A stretch of DNA of 64,000 nt from Pseudomonas migulae (GTDB lineage: Bacteria; Pseudomonadota; Gammaproteobacteria; Pseudomonadales; Pseudomonadaceae), in the NCBI RefSeq assembly GCF_024169315.1, contig NZ_JALJWR010000001.1:4514501-4578500 (forward strand), written 5' to 3'. The notes beneath the pieces were generated by a model. The model worked only from the letters and a program-made list of their open reading frames with translations, did no database searches and was not told the origin of the DNA. The position numbers were made by a program, and so were the translations under genes. Shown here piece by piece: positions 17,236 to 27,212 of this stretch (its first letter is position 1; each line of letters starts with the position of its first letter).

Positions 17236-18042
17236 ATGACGGACAGCATGAGCAGTAAACACATCGACCTGCTGGATTTCAGCGAACTGCCTTCTCCGGT
17301 GTATTTCCGGTATGCCGACTTCGATACTCACGAATATGCCTCGGCCCATCGCCACCCCTGGGGCACGCTGGAGTATTCGGCCAACGGTGTCCTGCACATG
17401 GAAATCGGCAGCAGCCGGTTCATGTCGCCGCCGCAATATGCCGTGTGGGTACCGCCGCAGATCGAGCACAGTTTCTACAGCAATCAACCGATCAACTACC
17501 GCGCGGTCTGCCTCGCGCCGGCGCTCTGCCAGGAGCTGCCGCAACAGGCCTGCACCCTGGCGATCAGCGACATTCTCAAAGCGATCCTCAAGGACTTCGC
17601 CGCCCGCGATGTGAAGATTCCCGAACAGGCTGCGGACAAACGCCTGGCGCAGGTGCTGGTGGACCAGCTGCAACAGGCGCCCGTTCATGAGTGCTACTTG
17701 CCCTACGCCAGCAGCCCCGGGCTGCTCGGCATTCTGGAAGCCTTGCAGGCAGAGCCCGGAGATAACCGGCCGCTGTCGGCGTGGGCCGCGCAAATCCATG
17801 TCAGCGAGCGAACGCTGGCACGGCAGTTTGTGCGCGAGCTGGGCATGAGTTTCGGCGAGTGGCGGCAGCGCTTGCGCTTTCTGGCGGCGATCGAAGCGCT
17901 GGACAGTCAGCGCAGCATTCAGGAGATCGCCTTCGACATGGGTTACAGCACCGGTTCGGCGTTCATCGCGATGTTTCAACGTCAGGCCGGGTGCACGCCG
18001 GAACAGTATCGACGCAGCCATCTCGAGAGCAGGAAGGTGTAA
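17236..18042 (+). CDS. AraC-family regulator with cupin sensor domain
   Basis: Transcription activator of 268 residues. Residues about 20-100 form a cupin-like sensor (YASAHRHPWGTLEYSANGVL...YAVWVPPQIEH, with the HxHP...H pattern), and residues about 175-262 hold two helix-turn-helix units ending in the family signature IQEIAFDMGYSTGSAFIAMFQRQAGCTPEQYR. The start at 17236 or 17248 is uncertain because neither has a strong ribosome site. It faces the EamA transporter gene and is likely its local regulator. Confidence 0.88.
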   Translation: MTDSMSSKHIDLLDFSELPSPVYFRYADFDTHEYASAHRHPWGTLEYSANGVLHMEIGSSRFMSPPQYAVWVPPQIEHSFYSNQPINYRAVCLAPALCQELPQQACTLAISDILKAILKDFAARDVKIPEQAADKRLAQVLVDQLQQAPVHECYLPYASSPGLLGILEALQAEPGDNRPLSAWAAQIHVSERTLARQFVRELGMSFGEWRQRLRFLAAIEALDSQRSIQEIAFDMGYSTGSAFIAMFQRQAGCTPEQYRRSHLESRKV

Positions 18043-18106
18043 CAGGCTTTGTCTACACTCCAGAACGAGGCCGTACCCCTCGGTGCGGCAACAAGGAGAA
18101 AACTCC

Positions 18107-18412
18107 ATGAAGATGTTGCGTGTCCCTTTGTTGATGATCGGTTTGCTGCTCTGTTCCCAAGGATTCGCCGCCACGGCCCAACAGAACAAGATGACCACGT
18201 GCAATGCCGACGCTACTGCGAAGAGTCTCAAGGGCGATGAGCGCAAAGCCTTCATGAGTACATGCCTTAAAGCCGAGCCTGCTGCCAATGACGCGAAAGC
18301 GTTGACCCCGCAGCAAGAGAAGATGAAGACCTGTAATGCGGATGCGGCGACCAAAGCTCTGAAGGGTGATGAGCGCAAGGCGTTCATGAGTGATTGCCTT
18401 AAGAAAAAATAG
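18107..18412 (+). CDS. PsiF-repeat periplasmic protein
   Basis: Small exported protein of 101 residues with a signal peptide (cleavage likely after GFA, residue 21) and two PsiF repeats, MTTCNADATAKSLKGDERKA and MKTCNADAATKALKGDERKA, each with a conserved Cys pair that can form a disulfide. PsiF was named as a phosphate-starvation-induced protein of E. coli, but the molecular role is unknown. AAGGAG lies a little upstream of the chosen ATG at 18107. Stand-alone gene after the AraC regulator. Confidence 0.88.
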   Translation: MKMLRVPLLMIGLLLCSQGFAATAQQNKMTTCNADATAKSLKGDERKAFMSTCLKAEPAANDAKALTPQQEKMKTCNADAATKALKGDERKAFMSDCLKKK

Positions 18413-18441
18413 CTTTGGGGTGGGATATGTGGCGGTTGTGA

Positions 18442-18535
18442 GGGCCTCTTTGCGAGCAAGCCCGCTCCACATTCGGCCGAGTTCCTCCAGATGAAATGCG
18501 ATCGAATGTGGGAGCGGGCTTGCTCGCGAAGGGGC
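18442..18535. repeat. REP doublet (REPIN) 6
   Basis: GCCTCTTTGCGAGCAAGCCCGCTCCACATTCG pairs with CGAATGTGGGAGCGGGCTTGCTCGCGAAGGGG. The inner sequence CGAATGTGG/CCACATTCG also pairs, with one base lost in the left arm. Confidence 0.9.
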
Positions 18536-18658
18536 CGGTAAGGTCACTGCAAAAAAACACCCGAGCCCCCGACCAAGGTCGCCCCACACAATCCCTAGTG
18601 CTGACACCCGAACGCTGGCAGACTGCCAATCCTTTTACGCCGCTCGTTTTGAGGCTGT

Positions 18659-19672
18659 ATGCCAACGTTTTCTCAACGCCAAGTTTTGCTGCTGATCAGT
18701 TGGGTCATCATCTTTGGTGGTTTGCTGCTGGTGATCCCGCTGCGCTTGCTGCCGAGCCTGCTCGCCGGTTTGCTGGTGTTCGAACTGGTCAACATGCTCA
18801 CCCCGCAATTGCAGCGGCTGATCGAAGGTCGGCGTGCGCGCTGGCTGGCGGTCGCGTTGCTGGGGACGCTGGTGGTGAGTGTGCTGGCGCTGATCTTTGC
18901 CGGTGCCATCAGCTTTCTGCTGCATGAAGCAGAAAACCCCGGCGCGTCCCTCGACAAATTCATGGGCGTGGTCGATCGGGCGCGCGGGCAATTGCCGCCG
19001 TTCATCGACGCTTACCTGCCCGCCAGCGCGGCCGAGTTCCGCGTGGCCATCGGCGAGTGGGTGAGCAAACACCTCAGCGACTTGCAGCTCGTCGGCAAAG
19101 ACGCGGCGCACATGTTCGTGACGTTGCTGATCGGCATGGTGCTGGGGGCGATCATCGCCTTGCAACGTATACCGGACCTGACCAAGCGCAAACCGCTGGC
19201 CGCCGCATTGTTCGATCGTTTGCACCTGCTGGTGCAGGCCTTCCGCAACATCGTGTTCGCGCAGATCAAGATTTCCCTGCTCAACACCTTCTTCACCGGG
19301 ATTTTCCTGGCGGTGGTCTTGCCGATGTTCGGCATCAAGCTGCCGCTGACCAAGACCCTGATCGTCCTGACGTTCCTGCTCGGCTTGCTGCCGGTGATCG
19401 GCAACCTGATGTCGAACACGCTGATCACCATCGTCGGCTTGTCGCTGTCGATCTGGGTCGCGGTGGCGGCGTTGGGTTATCTGATTGTTATCCACAAGCT
19501 CGAATACTTCCTCAACGCGCGCATTGTCGGCGGGCAGATCAGTGCCAAGTCGTGGGAGTTGCTGCTGGCAATGCTGGTGTTCGAGGCCGCGTTCGGCCTG
19601 CCGGGGGTGGTGGCGGGGCCGATTTATTACGCGTATCTGAAGAGTGAATTGAAGCAGGTGGGGATGGTTTGA
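18659..19672 (+). CDS. AI-2E/PerM-family membrane protein
   Basis: Polytopic inner-membrane protein of 337 residues of the AI-2E transporter superfamily (TqsA, YdiK, PerM). Hydrophobic helices cover the N-terminus (residues 9-50), 60-90 and the C-terminal half; the family core LPVIGNLMSNTLITIVGLS and the YFLNARIVGGQI motif near residues 280-292 are present. Members are linked to autoinducer or small-molecule efflux and some are cation antiporters, so the substrate is open. Stand-alone gene. Confidence 0.85.
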   Translation: MPTFSQRQVLLLISWVIIFGGLLLVIPLRLLPSLLAGLLVFELVNMLTPQLQRLIEGRRARWLAVALLGTLVVSVLALIFAGAISFLLHEAENPGASLDKFMGVVDRARGQLPPFIDAYLPASAAEFRVAIGEWVSKHLSDLQLVGKDAAHMFVTLLIGMVLGAIIALQRIPDLTKRKPLAAALFDRLHLLVQAFRNIVFAQIKISLLNTFFTGIFLAVVLPMFGIKLPLTKTLIVLTFLLGLLPVIGNLMSNTLITIVGLSLSIWVAVAALGYLIVIHKLEYFLNARIVGGQISAKSWELLLAMLVFEAAFGLPGVVAGPIYYAYLKSELKQVGMV

Positions 19673-19700
19673 TCAGGTCGAGATGTAGTGCCTGATCTGA

Positions 19701-19775
19701 CGCCTTCGCGGGCAAGCCTCGCTCCTACAAGGACCACATCAATCCTGTAGGAGCGAGGCTGGCCCGCGAAGGGCG
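19701..19775. repeat. REP doublet (REPIN) 7
   Basis: CGCCTTCGCGGGCAAGCCTC...TCCTACA and TGTAGGAGCGAGGCTGGCCCGCGAAGGGCG face each other with only about 20 bases between, between convergent genes. Confidence 0.9.
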
Positions 19776-19790
19776 CGCCTCGGTCTTGGA

Positions 19791-21065
19791 TCAGTCCATC
19801 GTGCCGTAGCGCTTGGCCGCTTCGATCGCCAGCCCGCTGCCGATGCTGCCAAAGATGTTCCCTTCCACATGCCGCGCCTTCGGCAACATCGCCGACACAC
19901 TGTTGCGCAGCGCCGGAATCCCGCTCGAACCGCCGGTGAAGAACACCGTATCGACCTGATCGACCCGCACGTTGGCGTCGTTGAGCAGCTGGGTCACGCT
20001 GTTGCGCACGCGTTCCAGCAGGTTGTCGATGGCCGACTCGAACAGCGCCCGGCTGAGCTCGACGCTCAGGCCCGGCTCGATACGGTCCAGCGGCACATGA
20101 CGGCTTTCAGCGTGGGTCAGCTGGATCTTGGTTTCTTCCACTTCCATCGCCAGCCAGTGCCCGGCGCGTTGCTCGATCAGCTTGAACAGGCGATCGATGC
20201 CGCCGGTGTCTTCGATGTCGTAACGCATGCTGCCCAAGGCCAGGGTCGACTTCTGCGAGTACACCGAGTTGATGGTGTGCCAGGTCGCCAGGTTCATGTG
20301 GTGGCTGGTCGGCATGTAGGCACCGCTCTTCATGCGGCTGCCGTAGCCGAACAGCGGCATCAGGCCTTGCAGGCTCAGCTGCTTGTCGAAATCGGTTCCG
20401 CCGATGTGCACGCCGCCGGTCGCGAGGATGTCATCGTGACGGTTGTCGTGGTTGCGGCGTTCAGGCGACAGGCGTACCAGCGAGAAGTCGGACGTACCGC
20501 CGCCGATGTCGACGATCAGCACCAGCTCTTCCTTTTCGATTGTCGACTCATAGTCGAACGCCGCCGCAATCGGTTCGTACTGGAACGACACATCCTTGAA
20601 GCCGATGGCGCGGGCCACGTCCACCAGGGTGTTTTCCGCTTCCTGGTCGGCCATTTCATCGTCATCGACGAAAAACACCGGGCGACCCAGCACCACTTCT
20701 TCGAATTCGCGACCAGCGGCGGTTTCGGCACGCTTCTTCAATTGGCCGATAAACAGCCCGAGCAGGTCCTTGAACGGCATCGCCGTGCCGAGGACGCTGG
20801 TGTCGTGCTTGATCAGCTTGGAGCCCAGCAGGCTCTTGAGCGAGCGCATCAACCGGCCTTCGTAACCTTCCAGGTACTCGTGCAGCGCCAGCCGGCCGTA
20901 CACCGGGCGGCGTTCTTCCATGTTGAAGAACACCACCGAGGGCAGGGTGATCTTGTCGTCCTCCAGCGCGATCAGCGTTTCCATGCCGGGGCGCAGCCAG
21001 CCGACGGTGGAGTTGGACGTGCCGAAGTCGATACCACAGGCACGGGCTGGAGATGCGTTTTTCAT
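19791..21065 (-). CDS. Hsp70-family protein, YegD-like
   Basis: Actin-fold ATPase of 424 residues related to the DnaK ATPase domain but lacking the substrate-binding lid region. The phosphate-1 motif GIDFGTSNSTVGW (residues about 11-23), phosphate-2 VDIGGGTSDFSLVRL and the adenosine motif TVFFTGGSSGIPALR are intact. This matches YegD-type proteins. From memory the PAO1 relative is PA4873, a putative heat-shock protein. It is divergent from cbpA-cbpM, which gives a chaperone-themed locus, but a physical partnership is only inference. Confidence 0.88.
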   Translation of the reverse strand: MKNASPARACGIDFGTSNSTVGWLRPGMETLIALEDDKITLPSVVFFNMEERRPVYGRLALHEYLEGYEGRLMRSLKSLLGSKLIKHDTSVLGTAMPFKDLLGLFIGQLKKRAETAAGREFEEVVLGRPVFFVDDDEMADQEAENTLVDVARAIGFKDVSFQYEPIAAAFDYESTIEKEELVLIVDIGGGTSDFSLVRLSPERRNHDNRHDDILATGGVHIGGTDFDKQLSLQGLMPLFGYGSRMKSGAYMPTSHHMNLATWHTINSVYSQKSTLALGSMRYDIEDTGGIDRLFKLIEQRAGHWLAMEVEETKIQLTHAESRHVPLDRIEPGLSVELSRALFESAIDNLLERVRNSVTQLLNDANVRVDQVDTVFFTGGSSGIPALRNSVSAMLPKARHVEGNIFGSIGSGLAIEAAKRYGTMD

Positions 21066-21363
21066 GTCTATCAGGTTCCGGTTAAAAAACGGCCGCGCAG
21101 TGTATGTCAGTGCGGCGCAGATTCGAAGGCCGACTATCCGCTAAATCTCAGCCAATAGCGCCTTGATAAGCTGGCGGGATGCCCCAAACTTGTCTGCATT
21201 GAGCCTGGCAGCCATCTGAGGGTCGCAAGAACCGCCCACTGCTGCCGATAAACTTCTGATGCGCGCCCCGGTCACAACCTTGAGATCGGTCAACCTGACA
21301 GCTTGCAATGAGCGCATGCTGCCGGTGACGGCGCGATTTTGATAACGGATGGTGATTCCCACG
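21066..21363. other. Divergent promoter region hsp70-like / cbpA
   Basis: 298 bases between two divergent chaperone genes. I saw no convincing sigma-32 site (CTTGAA then CCCCAT) on either strand and no hairpin of note. Short antisense reading frames here are not credible genes. Confidence 0.45.
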
Positions 21364-22311
21364 ATGGACTTCAAAGACTATTACAAGATTCTCGGTGTGG
21401 AACCGACTGCGGACGATAAGACGATCAAAGCGGCTTATCGCAAGCTGGCGCGCAAATACCACCCCGATGTCAGCAAGGAAAAGGACGCCGAGTCCAAGTT
21501 CAAGGACGCCTCGGAAGCCTATGAAGCGCTGAAAAGCGCCGACAAGCGCGCCGAGTACGACGACTTGCGCAAATACGGCCAGCACGGCCAACCGTTCCAG
21601 GGCCCGCCGGGTTGGCAGGGTCGTGGCGCAGGCGGTTTTGGTGGTGGCCAGGACACGGGCGATTTTTCGGACTTCTTCAGTTCGATCTTCGGCAACCGTG
21701 GGCCGGGTTTTGGTGGTGGACAATCGCGTCGAGAAACCGGACGTCGAGGGCAAGACGTGGAAATGGAACTCGGGATCTTTCTGGAAGAAACCCTCGCGAA
21801 CGAATCGAAGAAGGTCACCTTCCAGGTGCCGCAGTACAACGCTGCCGGCCAACATGTCAGCAACACCAGCAAAAGCCTGAACGTGAAAATCCCCGCCGGT
21901 GTCACCGACGGCGAGCGCATCCGCCTCAAGGGCCAGGGTGCTCCGGGCGTAGGTGGCGGGGCCAATGGCGACCTGTACCTGATCATTCGTTTTGCGCCGC
22001 ATCCGAAGTTCGACGTGGAAGGCGAAAACCTGATCATTACCCTGCCGATGGCACCTTGGGAGCTGGCGTTGGGCGCCGAAGTCGCGGTGCCGACCCTGAC
22101 AGGCAAGATCAACCTCAAGGTGCCGGCGGGCAGCCAGAACGGCCAACGCATGCGCGCCAAGGGCCATGGTTTGCTGAACAAGGCCGGCCAGCGGGGTTAT
22201 CTGTTCGTGCAACTCAAAGCCGTCATGCCTAAAGCCGCGGACGACGAGGTCAAGGCGTTGTGGCAGGAACTGGCGAAAAAAGCGGCTTTCAACCCGAGAG
22301 AAAATTTCTGA
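21364..22311 (+). CDS. cbpA: DnaJ-like curved-DNA-binding protein CbpA
   Basis: J-domain co-chaperone of 315 residues that stimulates DnaK and, in E. coli, binds curved DNA in the nucleoid. The J domain covers residues 1-70 with HPD at 33-35; a Gly/Phe-rich linker follows (residues about 75-115), and the zinc-finger domain of DnaJ is absent, as expected for CbpA. The C-terminal peptide-binding domains include [20 protein letters not shown]. The start at 21364 gives the usual [12 protein letters not shown]. It is followed after 23 bases by cbpM. Confidence 0.94.
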   Translation: MDFKDYYKILGVEPTADDKTIKAAYRKLARKYHPDVSKEKDAESKFKDASEAYEALKSADKRAEYDDLRKYGQHGQPFQGPPGWQGRGAGGFGGGQDTGDFSDFFSSIFGNRGPGFGGGQSRRETGRRGQDVEMELGIFLEETLANESKKVTFQVPQYNAAGQHVSNTSKSLNVKIPAGVTDGERIRLKGQGAPGVGGGANGDLYLIIRFAPHPKFDVEGENLIITLPMAPWELALGAEVAVPTLTGKINLKVPAGSQNGQRMRAKGHGLLNKAGQRGYLFVQLKAVMPKAADDEVKALWQELAKKAAFNPRENF

Positions 22312-22334
22312 TCCAAGAGACGGAGTAGCCCATC

Positions 22335-22640
22335 ATGAGCAACCCCCTGATCGTTCAACTGGACATGGCAGAATTCTGTGAGGCGACCGACCTGTCGGAC
22401 GTCTACGTGATCGAAATCGTCGAGCACGGCATCCTCGAACCTCAGGGCAAACAGCCCAAGGACTGGCGATTCAACGATTATGAGCTGGCGCTGGCCAAGC
22501 GTGCCGCCAAGCTTCGGCACGACCTGGAGCTGGAATGGGAAGGCGTCGCCCTGGCGCTGGACCTGCTCGAAGAGGTTCAGCAACTGCGGGCCGAGAACCG
22601 CATGCTCAAGCAGCGGTTGGGACGGTTGGTGGTTGAATAG
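22335..22640 (+). CDS. cbpM: Chaperone modulator CbpM
   Basis: 101-residue MerR-like protein that binds the J domain of CbpA and blocks both its DnaK stimulation and its DNA binding. The segment EFCEATDLSDVYVIEIVEHGILEPQG resembles a MerR helix-turn-helix, and a C-terminal coiled coil (VQQLRAENRMLKQRLGRLV) is clear. Position directly downstream of cbpA is diagnostic. GGAG lies before the start. Confidence 0.93.
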   Translation: MSNPLIVQLDMAEFCEATDLSDVYVIEIVEHGILEPQGKQPKDWRFNDYELALAKRAAKLRHDLELEWEGVALALDLLEEVQQLRAENRMLKQRLGRLVVE

Positions 22641-22649
22641 CGCTGAACC

Positions 22650-22679
22650 TGTGGCAAGGGAGGTCGCTCCCTCGCCACA
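22650..22679. terminator. Hairpin between convergent cbpM and histidine-kinase genes
   Basis: TGTGGCAAGGGAG and CTCCCTCGCCACA form a 13-base stem (one mismatch) around a 4-base loop, 9 bases after the cbpM stop, followed by AAAAG. It may serve as a bidirectional terminator, though the T tract is weak; the sequence also resembles a half of the GGCGAGGGG repeat family. Confidence 0.6.
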
Positions 22680-22702
22680 AAAGCCTTTTCCCCACAACAA
22701 CC

Positions 22703-23830
22703 CTAGATGTTCCTGGGCAACACCACCGTAAACAGCGTGCCGTCGGTCTCGTTCGAGCTGACCTCAATCGTTCCGTTATGCGCGTCGACCACTTCCTTGA
22801 CGATAAACAAACCCAGGCCAAGGCTGGTGCTTGGCTGGCCGAGTTCTTCGTCGGCGCTGCGGACCAGCGGATCGAAAATGGTGCCGATGGCCTCCTCCGG
22901 AATCGGCACCCCGTAGTTGTGCACCGTGAGGCGAACCGTATCGGGCTCACCACTGAGGGTCACCGTCACGTCGCGCTTGTTTGCACCGTGCTGCAACGCG
23001 TTGCCGATCAGGTTCTGTAACAGCTGGGCTAGCCGCCCGGCATCCCAGACACCGCGAGTGTCTCCCACAACCCTCACCGTCGGGTCGCACTCCGGATTAC
23101 CGGCGCAGGCTTCGGCGATTGCCGCATGCGTTGCATCAGCCATGTCCATGGGCGCTGGTTCGATCGGCAGGCTCTTGCCCAACCGGCTACGGACCAGCTC
23201 CAGCAAATCGCTGACCATCGCCGCCATGTGCCGCGAGCCATGCTTGATGTTGTTCGCACAGGCCAGCGCATCACCTTCGAGCGTGACTTTGCGCAACAGC
23301 AGTTCAGTGGACATGCTCACCGCTTGCAATGGCGCACGCAGATCATGGCCGAGAATCGCCAGAAAGATATCCCGCGAGCGATTCACTTGTTCGGCATAGG
23401 CCGCGGTGGATTCGGCGAGGGCTTCGTCGATGGCTTCATTGAAACGGATCATGTCCTGGAAATAGGTCAGGTCCGGTGACTCCAGGCTGTCGACCCACAG
23501 GCGGATGACACACGCGCGCAAATGACGAAACTCGCTGGTCATCTGCACCAGATCGAAACCCACGGTATGACGCAGTTCACCATGGCTGGCACCGGCTTCG
23601 TCCAGGCTCGGGGTTTTCTCCGGGCCTTCACCCCTGGCTTTTGCGAGTTGTTCGTTGCGGGTTTGCGCAGTGACCATGTCGCGTACGGCGGCCAGCAGGA
23701 TCGCCTTGGCGTGATCGCGCAAGGCCACTCGATCCATGTTTTCGGCTGCCGGCATGATCGTTTTGGCGAACTGTTCCCATTCATCGACGATACGGTCCAC
23801 GTGTTGGCGGATGAAATCGGGAAGGCGCAT
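22703..23830 (-). CDS. Sensor histidine kinase with RsbRD-like N-terminal domain
   Basis: Soluble kinase of 375 residues with no membrane helix. Residues 1-140 resemble the all-helical RsbRD/non-haem globin sensor region; the dimerisation box FLAILGHDLRAPLQAVS contains the phosphoacceptor His162, and the ATP-binding domain has N, G1 and G2 boxes (LLQNLIGNALQHG, SLGLGLFIVKEVV, DGTLFTVVLP). No response regulator gene is adjacent, so it is an orphan kinase. Its signal and partner are unknown; cytoplasmic location suggests an internal cue. Confidence 0.87.
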   Translation of the reverse strand: MRLPDFIRQHVDRIVDEWEQFAKTIMPAAENMDRVALRDHAKAILLAAVRDMVTAQTRNEQLAKARGEGPEKTPSLDEAGASHGELRHTVGFDLVQMTSEFRHLRACVIRLWVDSLESPDLTYFQDMIRFNEAIDEALAESTAAYAEQVNRSRDIFLAILGHDLRAPLQAVSMSTELLLRKVTLEGDALACANNIKHGSRHMAAMVSDLLELVRSRLGKSLPIEPAPMDMADATHAAIAEACAGNPECDPTVRVVGDTRGVWDAGRLAQLLQNLIGNALQHGANKRDVTVTLSGEPDTVRLTVHNYGVPIPEEAIGTIFDPLVRSADEELGQPSTSLGLGLFIVKEVVDAHNGTIEVSSNETDGTLFTVVLPRNI

Positions 23831-24213
23831 GGTCGGTTTCCTGCTTGGAATGTCAGGGAATCTTAGTCCCTTTGGTCCCGGGTTAAAAACTACCGCTGAA
23901 GGTCTGGATCAGCGATCCGGCGGGCAGGGTGGTATTTAGTTATTTTTCAGGCGCTCAAGTTAAGTGTTGTTTTGAGTTTTCCGGTGTTTTTCAGCAGATT
24001 TTTGAGCTTTTGTTTTTGGGGAGGCTGAATAAGCTGGGGATTCTGATAATCGCATAGGGATCTTGCGAAAATGACTGTAGTCCCAGAAAAAGCCCTGTCG
24101 GGAGTTTCTCCGAAAGTGGTCGAGCAGCCATTCCGGGAATCCTACATTCAGGGTTCCAATCACGGTCCTTTCAAGGCCATCAGGCGCCGGCTCGATGCGA
24201 CAACGGAGTTTAC
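23831..24213. other. AT-rich intergenic stretch
   Basis: 383 bases between a kinase gene (minus) and a small hypothetical gene (plus). The first half is T-rich with runs TTTTTCAG and TTTTTGAGC, unlike the genome average; the second half contains a 66-codon open frame that lacks a ribosome site and overlaps the next gene, so I do not call it. No REP or RNA gene seen. Confidence 0.45.
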
Positions 24214-24477
24214 ATGGCGCTGGAAAAACGGGCGACCGAGTCGCTTTCCGCGCAGGAACAAGCGCAGCTGAAAGAAGAGATCAGGGTTCTCGCGACTGAG
24301 CTTGGCAAACCGGAAAGCGAGTTCGCCCCCGGCCGCGTCATGACCGCCGATGAGTATGAAACCGAAATGAATCTGCTCAATGAACAGAAGCTGGCGTTAC
24401 TCAAGACGCTCACCCAACAAGCGATGGATCGGGCAAAGCTGCAACGGACCGAAATCCCTCTCACCGTAAATCCCTGA
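24214..24477 (+). CDS. Small hypothetical protein, helical and charged
   Basis: Unrecognised 87-residue protein, acidic and lysine-rich, with predicted helices over most of its length (AQEQAQLKEEIRVLATELGK near residue 13 and EMNLLNEQKLALLKTLTQQA near residue 50) and no signal or membrane segment. GGAG lies 8 bases before the ATG, and a strong hairpin follows, so it looks like a real, separately transcribed gene. Preceded by an AT-rich promoter region. Function unknown. Confidence 0.65.
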   Translation: MALEKRATESLSAQEQAQLKEEIRVLATELGKPESEFAPGRVMTADEYETEMNLLNEQKLALLKTLTQQAMDRAKLQRTEIPLTVNP

Positions 24478-24484
24478 ACGGTTA

Positions 24485-24519
24485 GACCGGCACGAAGACT
24501 GACGATCTTCGTGCCGGTC
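24485..24519. terminator. Perfect 14-base-pair hairpin between convergent genes
   Basis: GACCGGCACGAAGA and TCTTCGTGCCGGTC form a perfect stem with a 7-base loop, placed between the small hypothetical gene and the 3' end of ureC. No T run follows on either strand, so it may protect transcript ends or terminate inefficiently. Confidence 0.65.
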
Positions 24520-24538
24520 CAGCGAGTTGCTCAGCCGG

Positions 24539-26239
24539 TCAAAACAGAAAATAACGCTGGGCCATCGGCAGCACATCCGCCGGCTCACACCACAGCAAGA
24601 CGCCGTCAGCCTTGACCTGATAAGTCTGCGGATCGACATCAATGTCCGGCAGGTAATCGTTGTGAATCAGGTCGGTTTTCTGCACCTCGCGACAACCTTT
24701 GACCACGGCGATTTTCTTCTTCAGGCCCAAGGCCTCGGGAAGTCCTGCCTCCTGCGCCGCCTGGCTGATGAAGGTCAGGCTGGTGGCGTGCAACGAGCCG
24801 CCATAACTGGCAAACATCGGACGGTAATGTACCGGTTGCGGTGTCGGGATCGACGCGTTGGCGTCACCCATCAGGCTGGCCGCGATGGCCCCGCCCTTGA
24901 GGATCAGCGTCGGTTTGACCCCGAAGAATGCCGGGCGCCAAAGCACCAGGTCCGCCCATTTACCCACTTCCACCGAACCGACTTCGTGGCTGATGCCATG
25001 GGTGATTGCCGGGTTGATGGTGTACTTGGCGATGTAGCGTTTCGCGCGGAAATTGTCGTTGCCCTCGCCATCCTGTGGCAGCGGGCCGCGCTGTTTTTTC
25101 ATCTTGTCGGCGGTCTGCCAGGTGCGCGTGATGACTTCGCCGACGCGGCCCATGGCCTGGCTGTCGGAGCTGATCATCGAGAACGCGCCGAGGTCGTGGA
25201 GGATGTCTTCGGCGGCGATGGTTTCGCGGCGGATGCGGCTTTCGGCGAAGGCCACGTCTTCGGCAATGCTCGGGTCGAGGTGGTGGCAGACCATCAGCAT
25301 GTCGAGGTGTTCGTCGATGGTGTTGCGGGTGAACGGCCGGGTCGGGTTGGTCGAACTCGGCAGCACGTTGGCAAAACCGCAGGCCTTGATGATGTCCGGC
25401 GCGTGGCCGCCGCCGGCACCTTCGGTGTGATAGGTGTGGATGGTGCGGCCCTTGAAGGCGGCGAGGGTGGTTTCGACGAAGCCGGACTCGTTGAGGGTGT
25501 CGGTGTGGATTGCCACTTGCACGTCGTATTGATCGGCGACGGACAGGCAGTTGTCGATGCTCGCCGGCGTGGTGCCCCAGTCTTCGTGCAGCTTGAGGCC
25601 GATGGCGCCGGCCTTGACCTGTTCGATCAATGGCTCCGGCAGGCTGGCGTTGCCCTTGCCGGTGAGGCCGATGTTCATCGGGAAGGCATCGGCGGCCTGG
25701 AGCATTCGCGCGAGGTGCCATGGCCCGGAGGTGCAGGTGGTCGCGTTGGTGCCGGTGGCAGGGCCGGTGCCGCCGCCGATCATGGTGGTGACGCCGCTCA
25801 TCAAGGCTTCTTCGATCTGCTGCGGGCAGATGAAGTGGATGTGCGTATCGATGCCGCCGGCGGTGAGGATCATGCCTTCGCCGGCGATCACTTCGGTGCT
25901 GGCGCCGATGGCGATGGTGACGTTGGGCTGCACGTCCGGATTGCCCGCCTTGCCGATGCCGGCGATGCGTCCATCCTTGAGACCGACGTCCGCCTTGACG
26001 ATGCCCCAGTGGTCGATGATCAGCGCATTGGTGATCACGGTGTCGACGACTTCGGCGGCCAATAGCTGGCTCTGACCCTGGCCGTCACGGATAACTTTGC
26101 CGCCGCCGAATTTCACTTCTTCGCCGTAGGTGGTGAAGTCTTTTTCCACCTCGATCCACAGCTCGGTGTCGGCCAGGCGGACCTTGTCACCGACGGTGGG
26201 GCCGAACATGTCGGCGTAGGCTTGTCTTGAGATTTTCAT
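24539..26239 (-). CDS. ureC: Urease alpha subunit UreC
   Basis: Catalytic subunit that hydrolyses urea to ammonia and carbamate at a two-nickel centre. The start at 26239 ([18 protein letters not shown]) gives 566 residues, the exact family length. Nickel ligands are visible in [12 protein letters not shown], the carbamylated lysine K216 in [12 protein letters not shown], and the catalytic flap segment [20 protein letters not shown]. It is the last gene of the ureD-ureA-GNAT-GNAT-ureB-ureC group; a REP doublet separates it from ureB. Confidence 0.98.
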   Translation of the reverse strand: MKISRQAYADMFGPTVGDKVRLADTELWIEVEKDFTTYGEEVKFGGGKVIRDGQGQSQLLAAEVVDTVITNALIIDHWGIVKADVGLKDGRIAGIGKAGNPDVQPNVTIAIGASTEVIAGEGMILTAGGIDTHIHFICPQQIEEALMSGVTTMIGGGTGPATGTNATTCTSGPWHLARMLQAADAFPMNIGLTGKGNASLPEPLIEQVKAGAIGLKLHEDWGTTPASIDNCLSVADQYDVQVAIHTDTLNESGFVETTLAAFKGRTIHTYHTEGAGGGHAPDIIKACGFANVLPSSTNPTRPFTRNTIDEHLDMLMVCHHLDPSIAEDVAFAESRIRRETIAAEDILHDLGAFSMISSDSQAMGRVGEVITRTWQTADKMKKQRGPLPQDGEGNDNFRAKRYIAKYTINPAITHGISHEVGSVEVGKWADLVLWRPAFFGVKPTLILKGGAIAASLMGDANASIPTPQPVHYRPMFASYGGSLHATSLTFISQAAQEAGLPEALGLKKKIAVVKGCREVQKTDLIHNDYLPDIDVDPQTYQVKADGVLLWCEPADVLPMAQRYFLF

Positions 26240-26273
26240 GCGCATGCCTTGGGAATTGATTGAATGGGAGATC

Positions 26274-26346
26274 GCATTCGCGGGCAAGCCTCGCTCCTAC
26301 AGGGGTATGCGATCACCTGTAGGAGCGAGGCTTGCCCGCGAAGGGG
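26274..26346. repeat. REP doublet (REPIN) 8, between ureB and ureC
   Basis: GCATTCGCGGGCAAGCCTCG...TCCTACAGG and its partner CCTGTAGGAGCGAGGCTTGCCCGCGAAGGGG with about 12 bases between. It lies inside the urease operon, so it will be transcribed and can fold as a long hairpin just before ureC. Confidence 0.92.
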
Positions 26347-26367
26347 CCGGTACCGGCGCTGAATGAC

Positions 26368-26672
26368 TTAAAGGTCACCCATGATCCTGCCGGCAAACCC
26401 GAACACCCGGCGATGTCCGGCCAGGTCGACCAGCTCGACCTCGCGGCTCTGCCCCGGTTCGAAGCGCACGGCGGTGCCGGCGGGGATGTTCAGGCGCATG
26501 CCACGGCTGGCGGCGCGGTCGAAGGTCAGGGCGTCGTTGGTTTCGAAAAAGTGGTAGTGCGAGCCGACCTGGATCGGCCGGTCGCCGCTATTGGCCACTT
26601 TCAGGCTGACGGTGCGACGGCCGGCGTTGAGCTCGATGTCGCCGGGCTGGATCTGGAATTCACCGGGAATCA

Positions 26673-26673
<1 letters not shown>
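26368..26673 (-). CDS. ureB: Urease beta subunit UreB
   Basis: Non-catalytic small subunit that packs with UreA and UreC; 101 residues. [19 protein letters not shown] at the start, then [14 protein letters not shown] and [13 protein letters not shown] at the end are the standard family blocks. Its ATG shares one base with the stop codon of the preceding acetyltransferase gene (TGATG), so the two are translationally coupled. An in-frame TTG one codon earlier is a possible alternative start. Confidence 0.97.

Positions 26674-27212
<539 letters not shown>

Noticed and set aside
24071..24271. Possible 66-residue gene before the small hypothetical protein
   Set aside because: No ribosome site, overlaps the better-supported gene in another frame, and has no recognisable feature.
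24527..26065. Plus-strand reading frame of about 512 codons
   Set aside because: Antisense to ureC, which is full length with all active-site residues.
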